Positions 10,688 to 20,245 of a stretch of DNA of 64,000 nucleotides are shown here, in pieces. Numbering within the stretch: the stretch's first letter is position 1; the number at the start of each line of letters is the position of its first letter. The notes under the pieces were generated by a model. It saw only the letters and a program-made list of their open reading frames with translations, did no database searches and was not told the DNA's origin. The stretch comes from Clostridiales bacterium PH28_bin88 (GTDB lineage: Bacteria > Bacillota > PH28-bin88): NCBI GenBank assembly GCA_000987045.1, contig LAKY01000063.1, positions 40,278 through 104,277 of the forward strand, written 5' to 3'. The translations under genes and the position numbers were made by a program.

Positions 10688-12748
10688 ATGGGAGAAAGTC
10701 AGATCCGGATGCTCCATCAGTTAGCCCGGCAGTACGGAGTGGAAACTTCCTACCAAGATGTGACAGGGCGCCGCCAGGATGCGGCTCCCGACTCTCTGCT
10801 GGCCGTCCTCCGTGAGCTGGGAGCACCGGTCGAAAGGCTGGCCGACGTCCCTGGAGCCCTGCGGGAACGCAGGCAGGAGCAGTGGCAGCGGTGCAGCGAA
10901 CCGGTGGTGGTGGCGTGGCAGGGAAGGCCCGGTCACCTGGAACTGCGCCTCCCGGCAACCGGGGTAGACCACCGCATCGATGGCCGGCTTGAGTTGGAAG
11001 GCGGAGAGGTGCGGCAATGGACCAACCACCTGGTCCACACACCGGTTCTCCAGGTGTCAGAAGTGGAAGGCGTTGCATACACAGCCAGGCTGCTCTCCCT
11101 ACCAGCTGACCTGCCCCCGGGGTATCACCGGCTCACGCTGTCCATGCCAGGGCGTGTATTTCAGACTCTACTCATTGCGGCGCCGTTCCAGGCATACGTC
11201 CCCCCTCTCGTCACGGCAGGCCGGACATGGGGGGTTTTCCTGCCGCTCTATGCCCTGCATTCCGGGAGGAGCTGGGCTGCCGGCGACCTCACCGACCTGG
11301 AAGCCCTGCTGCACTGGGTTCAGGAACTGGGGGGCGGTATGGTGGGAACTCTGCCATTACTCGCCGCCTTTCTGGATGAACCCTTTGATCCCAGTCCTTA
11401 CGCACCGGCCAGCCGCCTGTTCTGGAACGAGTTCTACCTGGACGCAACCCGGATCCCGGAACTGGGAGGGTGCCCCCCGGCGCTGGACTTATTAAATTCC
11501 CCGGCGTTCCAGAGTGAACTGACCGCCCTGCGGAACACTCCCCTTGTAGACTACCGCCGGGGCCTGGCAGTAAAACGCAGGATCCTTGAACTCCTGTCGC
11601 ACTGCTGCCACTCGGCAGGCGGCGGGAGACGGGCTGCCCTCCAGGGCTGGGCCGCGGCACACCCGGCGGTTCAGGATTATGCCCGTTTCCGGGCTGCAGT
11701 CGAGCGGCAGGGTGCCGCTTGGCCAGGGTGGCCAGATCGGATGCGGGACGGAAGCCTGCAGGATGGGGATTTCGACCCCGCCGCCGAGCGCTATCACCTC
11801 TATGTCCAGTGGCAGGCGCAAGAGCAGTTCCAGGCTCTCTCGGCGCAAGCCCGGGACCGGGGTCCGGGACTGTACCTTGATCTTCCGTTGGGGGTCCATC
11901 GTGCGGGGTACGATGTCTGGCGCGAGGGATCGGCTTTTGCCCTGGAAGCCAGCTGTGGCGCACCCCCGGACCTGTTAATTCCCGAGGGACAAAACTGGGA
12001 GTTTCCCCCCATGCACCCGGAGCGGATCCGGCAACAGGCTTACCGCTATTACATCGCCGTCCTGCGGCATCACCTCCGGCATGCCGGCATCCTGCGTCTT
12101 GACCACGTGATGGGGTTGCATCACCTTTTCTGGATCCCCAAGGGCCTGCCGGCGCGCGAAGGGGTTTACGTGCGATACCGCGACGACGAGTTTTACGCCA
12201 TTTTAGCCCTTGAATCCCATCGCCACCGCACGCTACTGGTAGGGGAGGATCTGGGCACCGTGCCCCGCTACGTCCGGACCGCCATGACCCGGCACAAAGT
12301 TTACCGGATGTATGTACTGCCGTTTGAGTATACCCCGGCTGCCCGCCAGATGCTTAACCCCATCCCCACGGGGTCCATGGCCAGCTTGAACACCCACGAT
12401 ATGCCTCCCTTTGCTGCCTTCTGGCTGCAAAGGACACCGGGCGACCGCCTGGCCCTGTTCAGGTTCCTCCGCCGCAAAGGGTGGCTCAAGGTCCCAACGG
12501 ACGATACCAAGGCAATGCTTGAGGCTTGCCTGAAGAGCCTGTCCGCCAGCCGCGCGCGAGTGCTCATGGTAAACCTGGAAGACCTGTGGCTGGAGACGTC
12601 TCCCCAGAATATTCCCGGTACAGGTGATCAATACCCTAACTGGCGGCGCAAGGCCCGTTACACCCTTGAGGAATTTATGCGGATCCCCGAAGTGCTGAAG
12701 ACTTTACAGGGAATCAATAAGTTGAGGAAGCGGGGGACAGGCCGGTAA
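10688..12748 (+). CDS. malQ: 4-alpha-glucanotransferase (GH77)
   Basis: LRLDHVMGLHHLFWIPKG, LLVGEDLGTVP, SLNTHDMPPFAAFW GH77 motifs. Confidence 0.92.
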   Translation: MGESQIRMLHQLARQYGVETSYQDVTGRRQDAAPDSLLAVLRELGAPVERLADVPGALRERRQEQWQRCSEPVVVAWQGRPGHLELRLPATGVDHRIDGRLELEGGEVRQWTNHLVHTPVLQVSEVEGVAYTARLLSLPADLPPGYHRLTLSMPGRVFQTLLIAAPFQAYVPPLVTAGRTWGVFLPLYALHSGRSWAAGDLTDLEALLHWVQELGGGMVGTLPLLAAFLDEPFDPSPYAPASRLFWNEFYLDATRIPELGGCPPALDLLNSPAFQSELTALRNTPLVDYRRGLAVKRRILELLSHCCHSAGGGRRAALQGWAAAHPAVQDYARFRAAVERQGAAWPGWPDRMRDGSLQDGDFDPAAERYHLYVQWQAQEQFQALSAQARDRGPGLYLDLPLGVHRAGYDVWREGSAFALEASCGAPPDLLIPEGQNWEFPPMHPERIRQQAYRYYIAVLRHHLRHAGILRLDHVMGLHHLFWIPKGLPAREGVYVRYRDDEFYAILALESHRHRTLLVGEDLGTVPRYVRTAMTRHKVYRMYVLPFEYTPAARQMLNPIPTGSMASLNTHDMPPFAAFWLQRTPGDRLALFRFLRRKGWLKVPTDDTKAMLEACLKSLSASRARVLMVNLEDLWLETSPQNIPGTGDQYPNWRRKARYTLEEFMRIPEVLKTLQGINKLRKRGTGR

Positions 12749-12777
12749 AAGGCTATCAGAAACAAGGAGGATTACTG

Positions 12778-15222
12778 ATGGACCGCTACGTGTGCATACA
12801 CGGCCACTTTTATCAACCGCCGAGGGAAAACCCCTGGCTGGAAGGAATTGAGCTTCAAGACTCAGCCTATCCTTACCACAACTGGAACGAGCGGATCAGT
12901 GACGAGTGTTACGCGCCTAACACCGCTGCCCGGATCCTGAACGGAAGGGGCTGGATTAAAAAGATTACCAACAATTACGCCAAAATCAGCTTTAATTTCG
13001 GCCCCACGTTGATTGAGTGGCTGGAAACCGCTCAGCCCGATGTTTACCAGGCGATACTTTCAGCAGACCGGGAAAGCCAACAGAACTTTTCAGGACACGG
13101 CTCCGCCATAGCCCAGGCTTATAACCACATGATCATGCCCCTGGCAAACCGCCGCGACAAGTACACACAGGTACTCTGGGGCTTGCGGGATTTCGAGTAC
13201 CGCTTTGGCCGGCGGCCGGAGGGGATGTGGTTGCCGGAAACCGCGGTAGACCTGGAAACCCTCGATATCCTGGCACGGGAAGGCATCCTGTTCACTATTC
13301 TCAGCCCGTACCAGGCCCGGCGGATACGTGCCACCGGCAGCACCGGTTGGCAAGAAGTAGGCCCAAAGGGCATCGACCCTTCCATGGCCTACCGGCTTAA
13401 CCTGCCTGCCACTGGCCGGGTTATCAATATTTTTTTCTATGACGGCCCTATTTCCCACGCCGTCGCCTTCGAAAACTTGCTATTTAACGGGGAACGCTTC
13501 GCTCACCGGTTAGTAAACGGTTTTGCAAAGTCACGGACATGGCCTCAGCTCGTACATGTCGCTACCGACGGCGAAACGTACGGCCATCACCACCGCCATG
13601 GGGACATGGCGCTGACCTATGCCCTCCATTATATCGAATCCAATGAACTGGCCAGGATCACCAACTACGGGGAGTACCTGGAGAAACATCCCCCCACCTA
13701 CGAGGTGGAAATAATCGAAAACACCGCCTGGAGTTGCGCCCACGGAGTCGGGCGCTGGATGGACGACTGCGGCTGTCAATCCGGCATGCATCCCGGGTGG
13801 AGCCAGGCCTGGCGGGCGCACCTGCGTGATGCCCTGGACTGGCTCCGGGATACGCTGGAGCCGCTGTTCGAGGAAAAGGGACACCAATACCTGAAGGATC
13901 CCTGGGAGGCGCGTAACGATTACATCCAGGTAATCCTTGACCGCTCCCATGAGAACCTCCAAAAGTTCCTGGTTAAACACTCCCTCCGGCCCCTGGATCA
14001 GCCGGAACAGGTCGCAGTCTTAAAACTGCTTGAGATGCAGCGGCACGCCATGCTTATGTATACAAGCTGCGGCTGGTTCTTCGACGAAATTTCCGGAATT
14101 GAAACAGTACAGGTACTGCAATATGCCGGGCGTGTCATCCAGTTGGCCCGTGATCTCTCCGGCAAGGACCTGGAATCCGATTTCCTGGAACGACTTGCCA
14201 AGGCAAAGAGCAATGTTCCGGAACTGCAAAACGGCGCCCGTATCTATGAAAAGCAGGTAAAACCCGCGATGATCGACCTGCAAAAGGTCGGCGCCCATTA
14301 TGCCATCAGTTCGCTGTTTGAGACAATTGAAGAGCGTAATGAACCGACCCGGATCTTCTGCTACACTATCGACGAACATGACAGCCGGAAATTGATGGCC
14401 GGGAAGGCAAAGCTGGCGGTAGGTAAAATGCAGGTTACCTCGCGGATCACGCGGGAGTCGGAAACGCTGATCTTCGGCGTGGTTTATTTCGGCTACCACA
14501 ATGTAAATGGTGGTGTCAGGGTCTTTCAAAGCGAACCGGCATACCAGGAAATGGTACGAGGCCTTACCCGGGCTTTCGACCGGGCCGATCTCCCCGAGGT
14601 AATCCGGCTCATGGACCATTACTTCAAAGAAGGGGTAATTTACTCGCTAAAGCAGCTTTTCCGGGATGAACAGCGCAGGATCCTGAATCTTATTCTCGAT
14701 TCCACCCTGGCCGACGCGGAAGCGGATTACCGCCGCATCTACGAACGCCAGGCCTCGTTGATGCGTTTTTTAAAAGGCCTGAGCATCCCCCAGCCCCAGG
14801 CCTTCCAGTGCGCCGCCGAGCTGGTTCTGAACACTGATCTCCGCCGGGCTTTTGCGGATAAAACCCTGGACCTGGAGCGCATCACCTACCTGATGAACGA
14901 AGCAAAAACCTTTGACGTCAAGGTGGACGAGGCCGGTCTGGGCTACGTCGTGGAAAAGACCTCGGAGCAAATGGCGGAGCGTCTCCGGTCCATGCCCATA
15001 GACTTATCCCTGCTAAAAGACCTGAATACCGTGACCGGACTGGCCCGCTCCCTGCCATTTGCGGTGGATCTCAGGAAAGCCCAAGACATTTATTACAAGC
15101 TGCTACAGACGGTCTACCCGGATCTCCAGCAGAAAGCCGAACAGGGGGACGAGAGTAGCCGGACCTGGGTCGATCAATTTTCTGCCCTTGGTGACAAACT
15201 CCGGATCGAGAGGGGTAGCTGA
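12778..15222 (+). CDS. DUF3536 / GH57-like protein
   Basis: MDRYVCIHGHFYQPPRENPWLEGIELQDSAYPYHNWNERI; MWLPETAVDLETLDILAREGI. Confidence 0.88.
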   Translation: MDRYVCIHGHFYQPPRENPWLEGIELQDSAYPYHNWNERISDECYAPNTAARILNGRGWIKKITNNYAKISFNFGPTLIEWLETAQPDVYQAILSADRESQQNFSGHGSAIAQAYNHMIMPLANRRDKYTQVLWGLRDFEYRFGRRPEGMWLPETAVDLETLDILAREGILFTILSPYQARRIRATGSTGWQEVGPKGIDPSMAYRLNLPATGRVINIFFYDGPISHAVAFENLLFNGERFAHRLVNGFAKSRTWPQLVHVATDGETYGHHHRHGDMALTYALHYIESNELARITNYGEYLEKHPPTYEVEIIENTAWSCAHGVGRWMDDCGCQSGMHPGWSQAWRAHLRDALDWLRDTLEPLFEEKGHQYLKDPWEARNDYIQVILDRSHENLQKFLVKHSLRPLDQPEQVAVLKLLEMQRHAMLMYTSCGWFFDEISGIETVQVLQYAGRVIQLARDLSGKDLESDFLERLAKAKSNVPELQNGARIYEKQVKPAMIDLQKVGAHYAISSLFETIEERNEPTRIFCYTIDEHDSRKLMAGKAKLAVGKMQVTSRITRESETLIFGVVYFGYHNVNGGVRVFQSEPAYQEMVRGLTRAFDRADLPEVIRLMDHYFKEGVIYSLKQLFRDEQRRILNLILDSTLADAEADYRRIYERQASLMRFLKGLSIPQPQAFQCAAELVLNTDLRRAFADKTLDLERITYLMNEAKTFDVKVDEAGLGYVVEKTSEQMAERLRSMPIDLSLLKDLNTVTGLARSLPFAVDLRKAQDIYYKLLQTVYPDLQQKAEQGDESSRTWVDQFSALGDKLRIERGS

Positions 15223-15349
15223 TGCAATAGTATGTCTCCTATAACGTTTATTGTCCGCATGCCGCAGTTGATTGCGATACATGAAAGAAGACGCCGTAAG
15301 GCGTCCTGCGTTATTGTTGTTCTGCAACCTTTCGCTACCATACAATTTA

Positions 15350-15739
15350 TTACACCTGTCCGCCGCGATGGATCTCGTAACTCCAGTTCAGCCCGTTATT
15401 ATTATCCCAGTTGTTGGCGCTGTCCTTGAAGCAGAAGTTGAACCGGCTGTCATCGTGAACAGGCAGGACCTTGACCCAGCCGCGTTCCGTCCACTCCATG
15501 CGGTGGTCATAAACGTCCCGCCAGTTGTGGGCGTCCCCCAAGCCGGTGTGCATCCAGACCTGGTCCGCCCCCGACTTGTCCAGCAACCCGTAGTAAAGGA
15601 CTGTTACCTCATCGCCTTGGGTGATGGGGACCGGATCCACAGCCACGCCCCCGGGGTAGTCGGCTTCCCGCATGGTCAACAGCTTCATGTCCCCTTTGCG
15701 GTAGCGGGATTCCTTGTTGTGTTGGTCTATCACAATCAT
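15350..15739 (-). CDS. Stand-alone carbohydrate-binding (CBM25-like) protein
   Basis: GDEVTVLYYGLLDKSGADQVWMHTGLGDAHNWRDVYDHRMEWTERGWVKVLPV...FKDSANNWDNNNGLNWSYEIH. Confidence 0.7.
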   Translation of the reverse strand: MIVIDQHNKESRYRKGDMKLLTMREADYPGGVAVDPVPITQGDEVTVLYYGLLDKSGADQVWMHTGLGDAHNWRDVYDHRMEWTERGWVKVLPVHDDSRFNFCFKDSANNWDNNNGLNWSYEIHRGGQV

Positions 15740-15843
15740 CCCTCCTGGTCCAAATATTCCATTTGTTTGTCTTAGTATTTGAACCCGCCGCTACCCCTAT
15801 GTCAGGAATCTTTTAGGTTAAGAGTGCTAACTCGATAGGGGCA

Positions 15844-16500
15844 TCACTTATTCGGCACAAGGCCGTGCTGCATGGCGTAGCGGACTAGGTCCGAACGGCG
15901 GTAGATGTTAAGCTTGTCTTTGATACGGGCCTTATGGCTTTCCACGGTCTTGACGCTGATCATGAGACTATTTGCCACCTGTTGGTTGGTGTACCCCAGA
16001 GCGACCAGACGCAGCACTTCTTTTTCCCGTTCACTCAAACCCTGTTCCTTTTTCTTGTCCAGCGCAACCGTCGCCGTTTCAAAGAGGGCATTCACCAGTG
16101 TCTTGGCCATGGAAGGTTCAATAAAAACTTCGCCCCTGTGCACCGCCCGGATGGCCGAGAGCAACTCCACATCGGCCGCCTTTTTGAGGATGTATCCCTT
16201 CCCTCCGCTGCGCAGAACCCTCCGCAAGTATTCCTCATCCTCATGCATAGTTAACACCAGTATCTTTGTCGCGGGCGAAATCTCCAAGATTTCTTCAAGG
16301 ACCTGTAACCCGTTCGTGCCCGGCATGCTCAGATCGAGGATGACCACATCCGGTTTAAGCTCTTTGACCAGCCGCAAAGCCTCATCTCCGCCGGCGGCTT
16401 CCCCCACCACCTGCATGTCCGGCTGAGCGCCGACCAGAAGCTTGAGACCGCTTCGCAATACTGTGTGATCATCCACCAACAGCAATTTGATGGGGTCCAT
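15844..16500 (-). CDS. NarL/FixJ-type response regulator
   Basis: Receiver KLLLVDDHTVLRSGL plus LuxR HTH LSEREKEVLRLVALGYTNQQVANSLMISVKTVESH. Confidence 0.93.
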   Translation of the reverse strand: MDPIKLLLVDDHTVLRSGLKLLVGAQPDMQVVGEAAGGDEALRLVKELKPDVVILDLSMPGTNGLQVLEEILEISPATKILVLTMHEDEEYLRRVLRSGGKGYILKKAADVELLSAIRAVHRGEVFIEPSMAKTLVNALFETATVALDKKKEQGLSEREKEVLRLVALGYTNQQVANSLMISVKTVESHKARIKDKLNIYRRSDLVRYAMQHGLVPNK

Positions 16501-17944
16501 ACGCTCCCTCCTCGTTTAGCGGAACACTCACGTAAATAGTAGTACCTGACCCGGGCTCCGATTCGATAGTTAAGGTACCTCCGATCAGATTGGCCCTTTC
16601 CTGCATGCCGAAGAGGCCCAACTTTTTGTCCTTGCTAGGAGATGACAACACTTTTTCCACCTCAAACCCCTTGCCGTCATCTTCAATAATGGCCACCAAC
16701 GCATCCGCCTGGCGCTCAAAAATAACGCTAACATTATCGGCTTCGGCATGCCGAGCGATGTTAGTCAAGGCTTCTTGAACAATGCGGTAAACCGTTGTCT
16801 CCAGTTCAGGCACCAAGCGAATTCCATCTAATCCGGTGCTGTGGAAATCCACTTCAATACCCCATTTACGGGAGCACTCCCTGGTGTACCGCTGTAAGGC
16901 CGCTTCCAGCCCCAAGTCATCCAACACGCTGGGGCGAAGTTCAAGGGCCAGGTCATGAATGTCTTCCTGCGTCCTGGCCAGTATGGACCGCAACTCTTCA
17001 GCCTGATACCGCACTTTTTTTAAGTCATCAGCCTCGGCCAACATTTTAAGACCAATAGCCAGTGTGGTCAACACCTGGCCGGTCTGGTCATGTAGCTCCC
17101 TGGCAATACGCTGGCGCTCCTCCTCCTGGGCGGTAATAACTTTTCCCAGGAGTTGAATGCGCATCTTCTCTTTTTGCTCCAACTCCTGGCACGACTTCGC
17201 CAGGTTATCCACCATGGTATTAAAGGATCGCCCCAACTGGCCGATCTCATCCTTGGCCCAGTCCAGTGCGACCCTGCGCCCTAAATCTCCATTAGCCAAT
17301 TCCCCGGTCACTCTCACCAACTGGCGGATGGGGTTGGTAATGAGAAAAGCCAAACCATAGGCAGCCGCCATGCCAAGCAGGGAGACAATCAAGGTGGTGT
17401 TCCACAGTTTCCTGGTTAGATCCGCTATAATTTTTCTGAGGTTCTGTTCGGACATGCCCAACCTTACCACCCCGGCACGGCCTTCGAAAATGGGAACGGC
17501 CATGTCGTGAATGATGCCTTCTTCGGTGTCAATCAGCTTCATGCTGTATCTCTGATCCGGCCCCGGCTGGTTCAATTCTCTGATCCCTTGCGGCAGCCCG
17601 CGGCCAAAGGAGGATACCAATACATTGCCGGAGGCGTCCAAGATGAAAAGATACCGGACATCCTCATTATTCCTGATGGTGTCCTTCACCAATTCGTGCA
17701 AGCTGTACAGGTTACTGGTGAAAATATAGTCCACGCTGCGAGCGGCCACGTCTCGCGCAATGGAAATTCCTTGCTTGTCCAACTGTTCCCTGAGCGTCAA
17801 GGTTTGGGTGCGCTGCACCTGCCATGTTAACCATAGTCCCAATAGGAGCACCATGACGGTGGCAATACCCATTATCTTGCCTCTGATCCCCGCCAGGTTG
17901 AAAAAGAACCAAAAGCAAGAACGCATCTTATTTCCTGGTTTCAT
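16469..17944 (-). CDS. NarX/DegS-type sensor histidine kinase
   Basis: HAMP plus HisKA_3 (RIARELHDQTGQVLTTLAIGL) plus HATPase (GLFGMQERANLIGGTLTIESEPGSGTTI). Confidence 0.93.
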   Translation of the reverse strand: MKPGNKMRSCFWFFFNLAGIRGKIMGIATVMVLLLGLWLTWQVQRTQTLTLREQLDKQGISIARDVAARSVDYIFTSNLYSLHELVKDTIRNNEDVRYLFILDASGNVLVSSFGRGLPQGIRELNQPGPDQRYSMKLIDTEEGIIHDMAVPIFEGRAGVVRLGMSEQNLRKIIADLTRKLWNTTLIVSLLGMAAAYGLAFLITNPIRQLVRVTGELANGDLGRRVALDWAKDEIGQLGRSFNTMVDNLAKSCQELEQKEKMRIQLLGKVITAQEEERQRIARELHDQTGQVLTTLAIGLKMLAEADDLKKVRYQAEELRSILARTQEDIHDLALELRPSVLDDLGLEAALQRYTRECSRKWGIEVDFHSTGLDGIRLVPELETTVYRIVQEALTNIARHAEADNVSVIFERQADALVAIIEDDGKGFEVEKVLSSPSKDKKLGLFGMQERANLIGGTLTIESEPGSGTTIYVSVPLNEEGAYGPHQIAVGG

Positions 17945-18878
17945 CAGTAATTTTCACATCCCCCAGAGCCCTTACAGTATTATAAGCCGCATCCTCTATC
18001 ACCACGTACTTGTCCACCCGCAACTGAGCCAAGATCCGCCTCCCCTGAGGGTCTTGATCCATCGCCAAGAAAGTGGCCCGAAGCTTTTCCTTTAACTCTG
18101 GTTCCAGACCTGGGCGTACCACCACCGGCGGGATCGCAAAAATCGGCGATTCGTGGATGACCTGCAAATCCTTGGTTTGAGCGGGATTGCGCTCTGTCAT
18201 GTAGTCAAGAACCAGGCTATCCACCGCAGCCCCGTCGACTAGTCCATCGGCTACCGCCTTAATAGAGTTGTCATGGCTGTAAGTGAAGATGTATTTTTTG
18301 AAGAAGGAATCCGGGGTCTCACCCGCCTGCTTCAGCAAGTAAATGGGGTATAATGTGCCGCTGGTGGAAAGAGGGTCCGTAAAGGCAAAAGTCTTGCCCC
18401 GCAGTTGTTCAAAGCGATCAATGCCGCTGTCTTTTCTGGTGATAATACAAGATCTGTAGGAACTCTGCCCCTGTACCCGCGGGGCCACCAGCAGCTCCAT
18501 GCCGAAGTCGTCGTGACCCAGCACATAGGAATAGGTACATACAAATGCCAAGTCAACCTGCCCATCTCGCACCAGGTTGTTCACTTCCGCATAGGTCTTA
18601 CGCTGAATGATTTCCACCGGCCTGCCCAGTTGATTGCTCAGGTATTTCAAGAGTTCATCGTAATATACAAAGCTCTCCCGCGCAGAAGTGATGGAGGCCA
18701 GGGCTACCCGCAAAGGCTCCCCCTGTTTAACTAACGGCTGCCAGTTGTTATGTTCGGGCTCCACCTTAGACAACGAGATGAATGGGTAGGGTGATTTTTC
18801 CGCGGAACATGCCGCAAGTAGCAGCACCAGCAGCGTCACTAACACCAAGACCGCAACACGGGTTAAACCCTTGCCCAT
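17928..18878 (-). CDS. PhnD-like phosphate/phosphonate/oxyanion-binding lipoprotein
   Basis: Lipobox LLVLLLAAC; PLRVALASITSARESFVYYDELLKYLSNQLGRPVEIIQRKTYAEVNNLVRDGQVDLAFVCTYSYVLG. Confidence 0.88.
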   Translation of the reverse strand: MGKGLTRVAVLVLVTLLVLLLAACSAEKSPYPFISLSKVEPEHNNWQPLVKQGEPLRVALASITSARESFVYYDELLKYLSNQLGRPVEIIQRKTYAEVNNLVRDGQVDLAFVCTYSYVLGHDDFGMELLVAPRVQGQSSYRSCIITRKDSGIDRFEQLRGKTFAFTDPLSTSGTLYPIYLLKQAGETPDSFFKKYIFTYSHDNSIKAVADGLVDGAAVDSLVLDYMTERNPAQTKDLQVIHESPIFAIPPVVVRPGLEPELKEKLRATFLAMDQDPQGRRILAQLRVDKYVVIEDAAYNTVRALGDVKITDETRK

Positions 18879-19070
18879 AGATTCCCCCCCTATCATGCCT
18901 TGTGAAAGGCTTCTCCTATATTTCATTCTAGCAGAAATGAGAGTAAGAACAAACATCATTGTTTGGAAAACAAGGATATACTATCAAATTTCGCTACAAA
19001 ACCGCCTGAAGGTCGCCAAGGTTTTACCCCCCTGCGACCTTCCGCGATATCTCTTCATGGATAAATGAAA

Positions 19071-19271
19071 TTACTTGCTTTGGTGTCCTGTTTCATCCGG
19101 TTCCACTGAGTCCTTCCCGGCGATTTCCCTGGTAGCCTTGCTGAATTCCCTTACTCCTTTACCCATGGCCTTGCCTAATTCGGGGAGCTTCCCCGGGCCA
19201 AAAATCACCAGGGCAATGGCCAGGATCAGGATCAATTCCCACGGGCCGATATGAGGTAAGACCCCAAACAC
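19071..19271 (-). CDS. tatA: Twin-arginine translocase TatA/TatE
   Basis: [43 protein letters not shown]. Confidence 0.93.
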   Translation of the reverse strand: MFGVLPHIGPWELILILAIALVIFGPGKLPELGKAMGKGVREFSKATREIAGKDSVEPDETGHQSK

Positions 19272-19357
19272 TCTCAGCCTCTCCTTTCGAAAATGATTTC
19301 TCCGCTATATCGCAACTCGTTCCTTTGGGTGTTAATATATGAGATAGCCTGTCACAA

Positions 19358-20044
19358 TCAGCGCTGGCAGTTGGCCAGTAGCTCAACAACGTCGTCGTGA
19401 TCCGAGAGAATGAATTCCCTGGTAATCCGGACCATGCCGCGGTAAAAGGCGAGTTTAGCTTCCTTTTCAACCAGTCCGCAGAAGGTGGGTACCCACCTGA
19501 CCAGGTGTTCCGCCAGGAAACGCCGTTCTTTTTCGAGGAACCCACAGGCCGCGCCAGTGTCCCCCGACCGCCAAGCCTCCTGTTCTCTGGCAGTGAGGAG
19601 AAACATCAACTGCAGTTCGATGCCGATATGATCCGGGATGCCGCGAAAGTCAGCAGAATAGCCGTACCCCCATTCGGCCATCAGGCGCTGCACCTGGACG
19701 GTAGCTTCACCATACAGTAACCCCTTGCCGCCTTCACTGCCGCAAGTGCCGTAAGGGCCTACATAGACCGACTCATGAGGCGAGATGTGCTTACCCGGCC
19801 CGATAAACAGCCGGGTATACTCCACCACCATATCTTCCAGCAATTCGTGTTCCGACCGGTAAAAAAACTCTTCCTCCACTTCGACCCCAAACTCCGCCAG
19901 GGCCTGCGTAAATTCCGGCTCCTTTATTTTCTTTAGCAGTTCGAGGGTAGGTTCCTTGGCATAAACCAGAACCAGCAGGCCGTAGATGGTATTCCGCTGC
20001 TGGGCCAACTCGGCCAGTTTTTCATGATCCCTTACGTCTACCAT
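19358..20044 (-). CDS. TorD/DmsD-type molybdoenzyme chaperone (cassette 1)
   Basis: EYTRLFIGPGKHISPHESVYVGPYG; located beside a molybdopterin oxidoreductase. Confidence 0.87.
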   Translation of the reverse strand: MVDVRDHEKLAELAQQRNTIYGLLVLVYAKEPTLELLKKIKEPEFTQALAEFGVEVEEEFFYRSEHELLEDMVVEYTRLFIGPGKHISPHESVYVGPYGTCGSEGGKGLLYGEATVQVQRLMAEWGYGYSADFRGIPDHIGIELQLMFLLTAREQEAWRSGDTGAACGFLEKERRFLAEHLVRWVPTFCGLVEKEAKLAFYRGMVRITREFILSDHDDVVELLANCQR

Positions 20045-20245
20045 GCCGCCACTCCTTTCTCCCACCTTGACACACGTTACCAGCACGGTTTTCACTGATA
20101 TTTTTTCGAGGGCCAATGGCCGCGTTAGGCCCATTATGTCCAAACCGAGTTAAATCATGCCTGCCAAACCGCCAAAGCAACCAGTGGCAGATAACCCCTC
20201 CGGAGTTATCTGCCACGGTTGACTACTTATTGCTTCGTATGGGCC

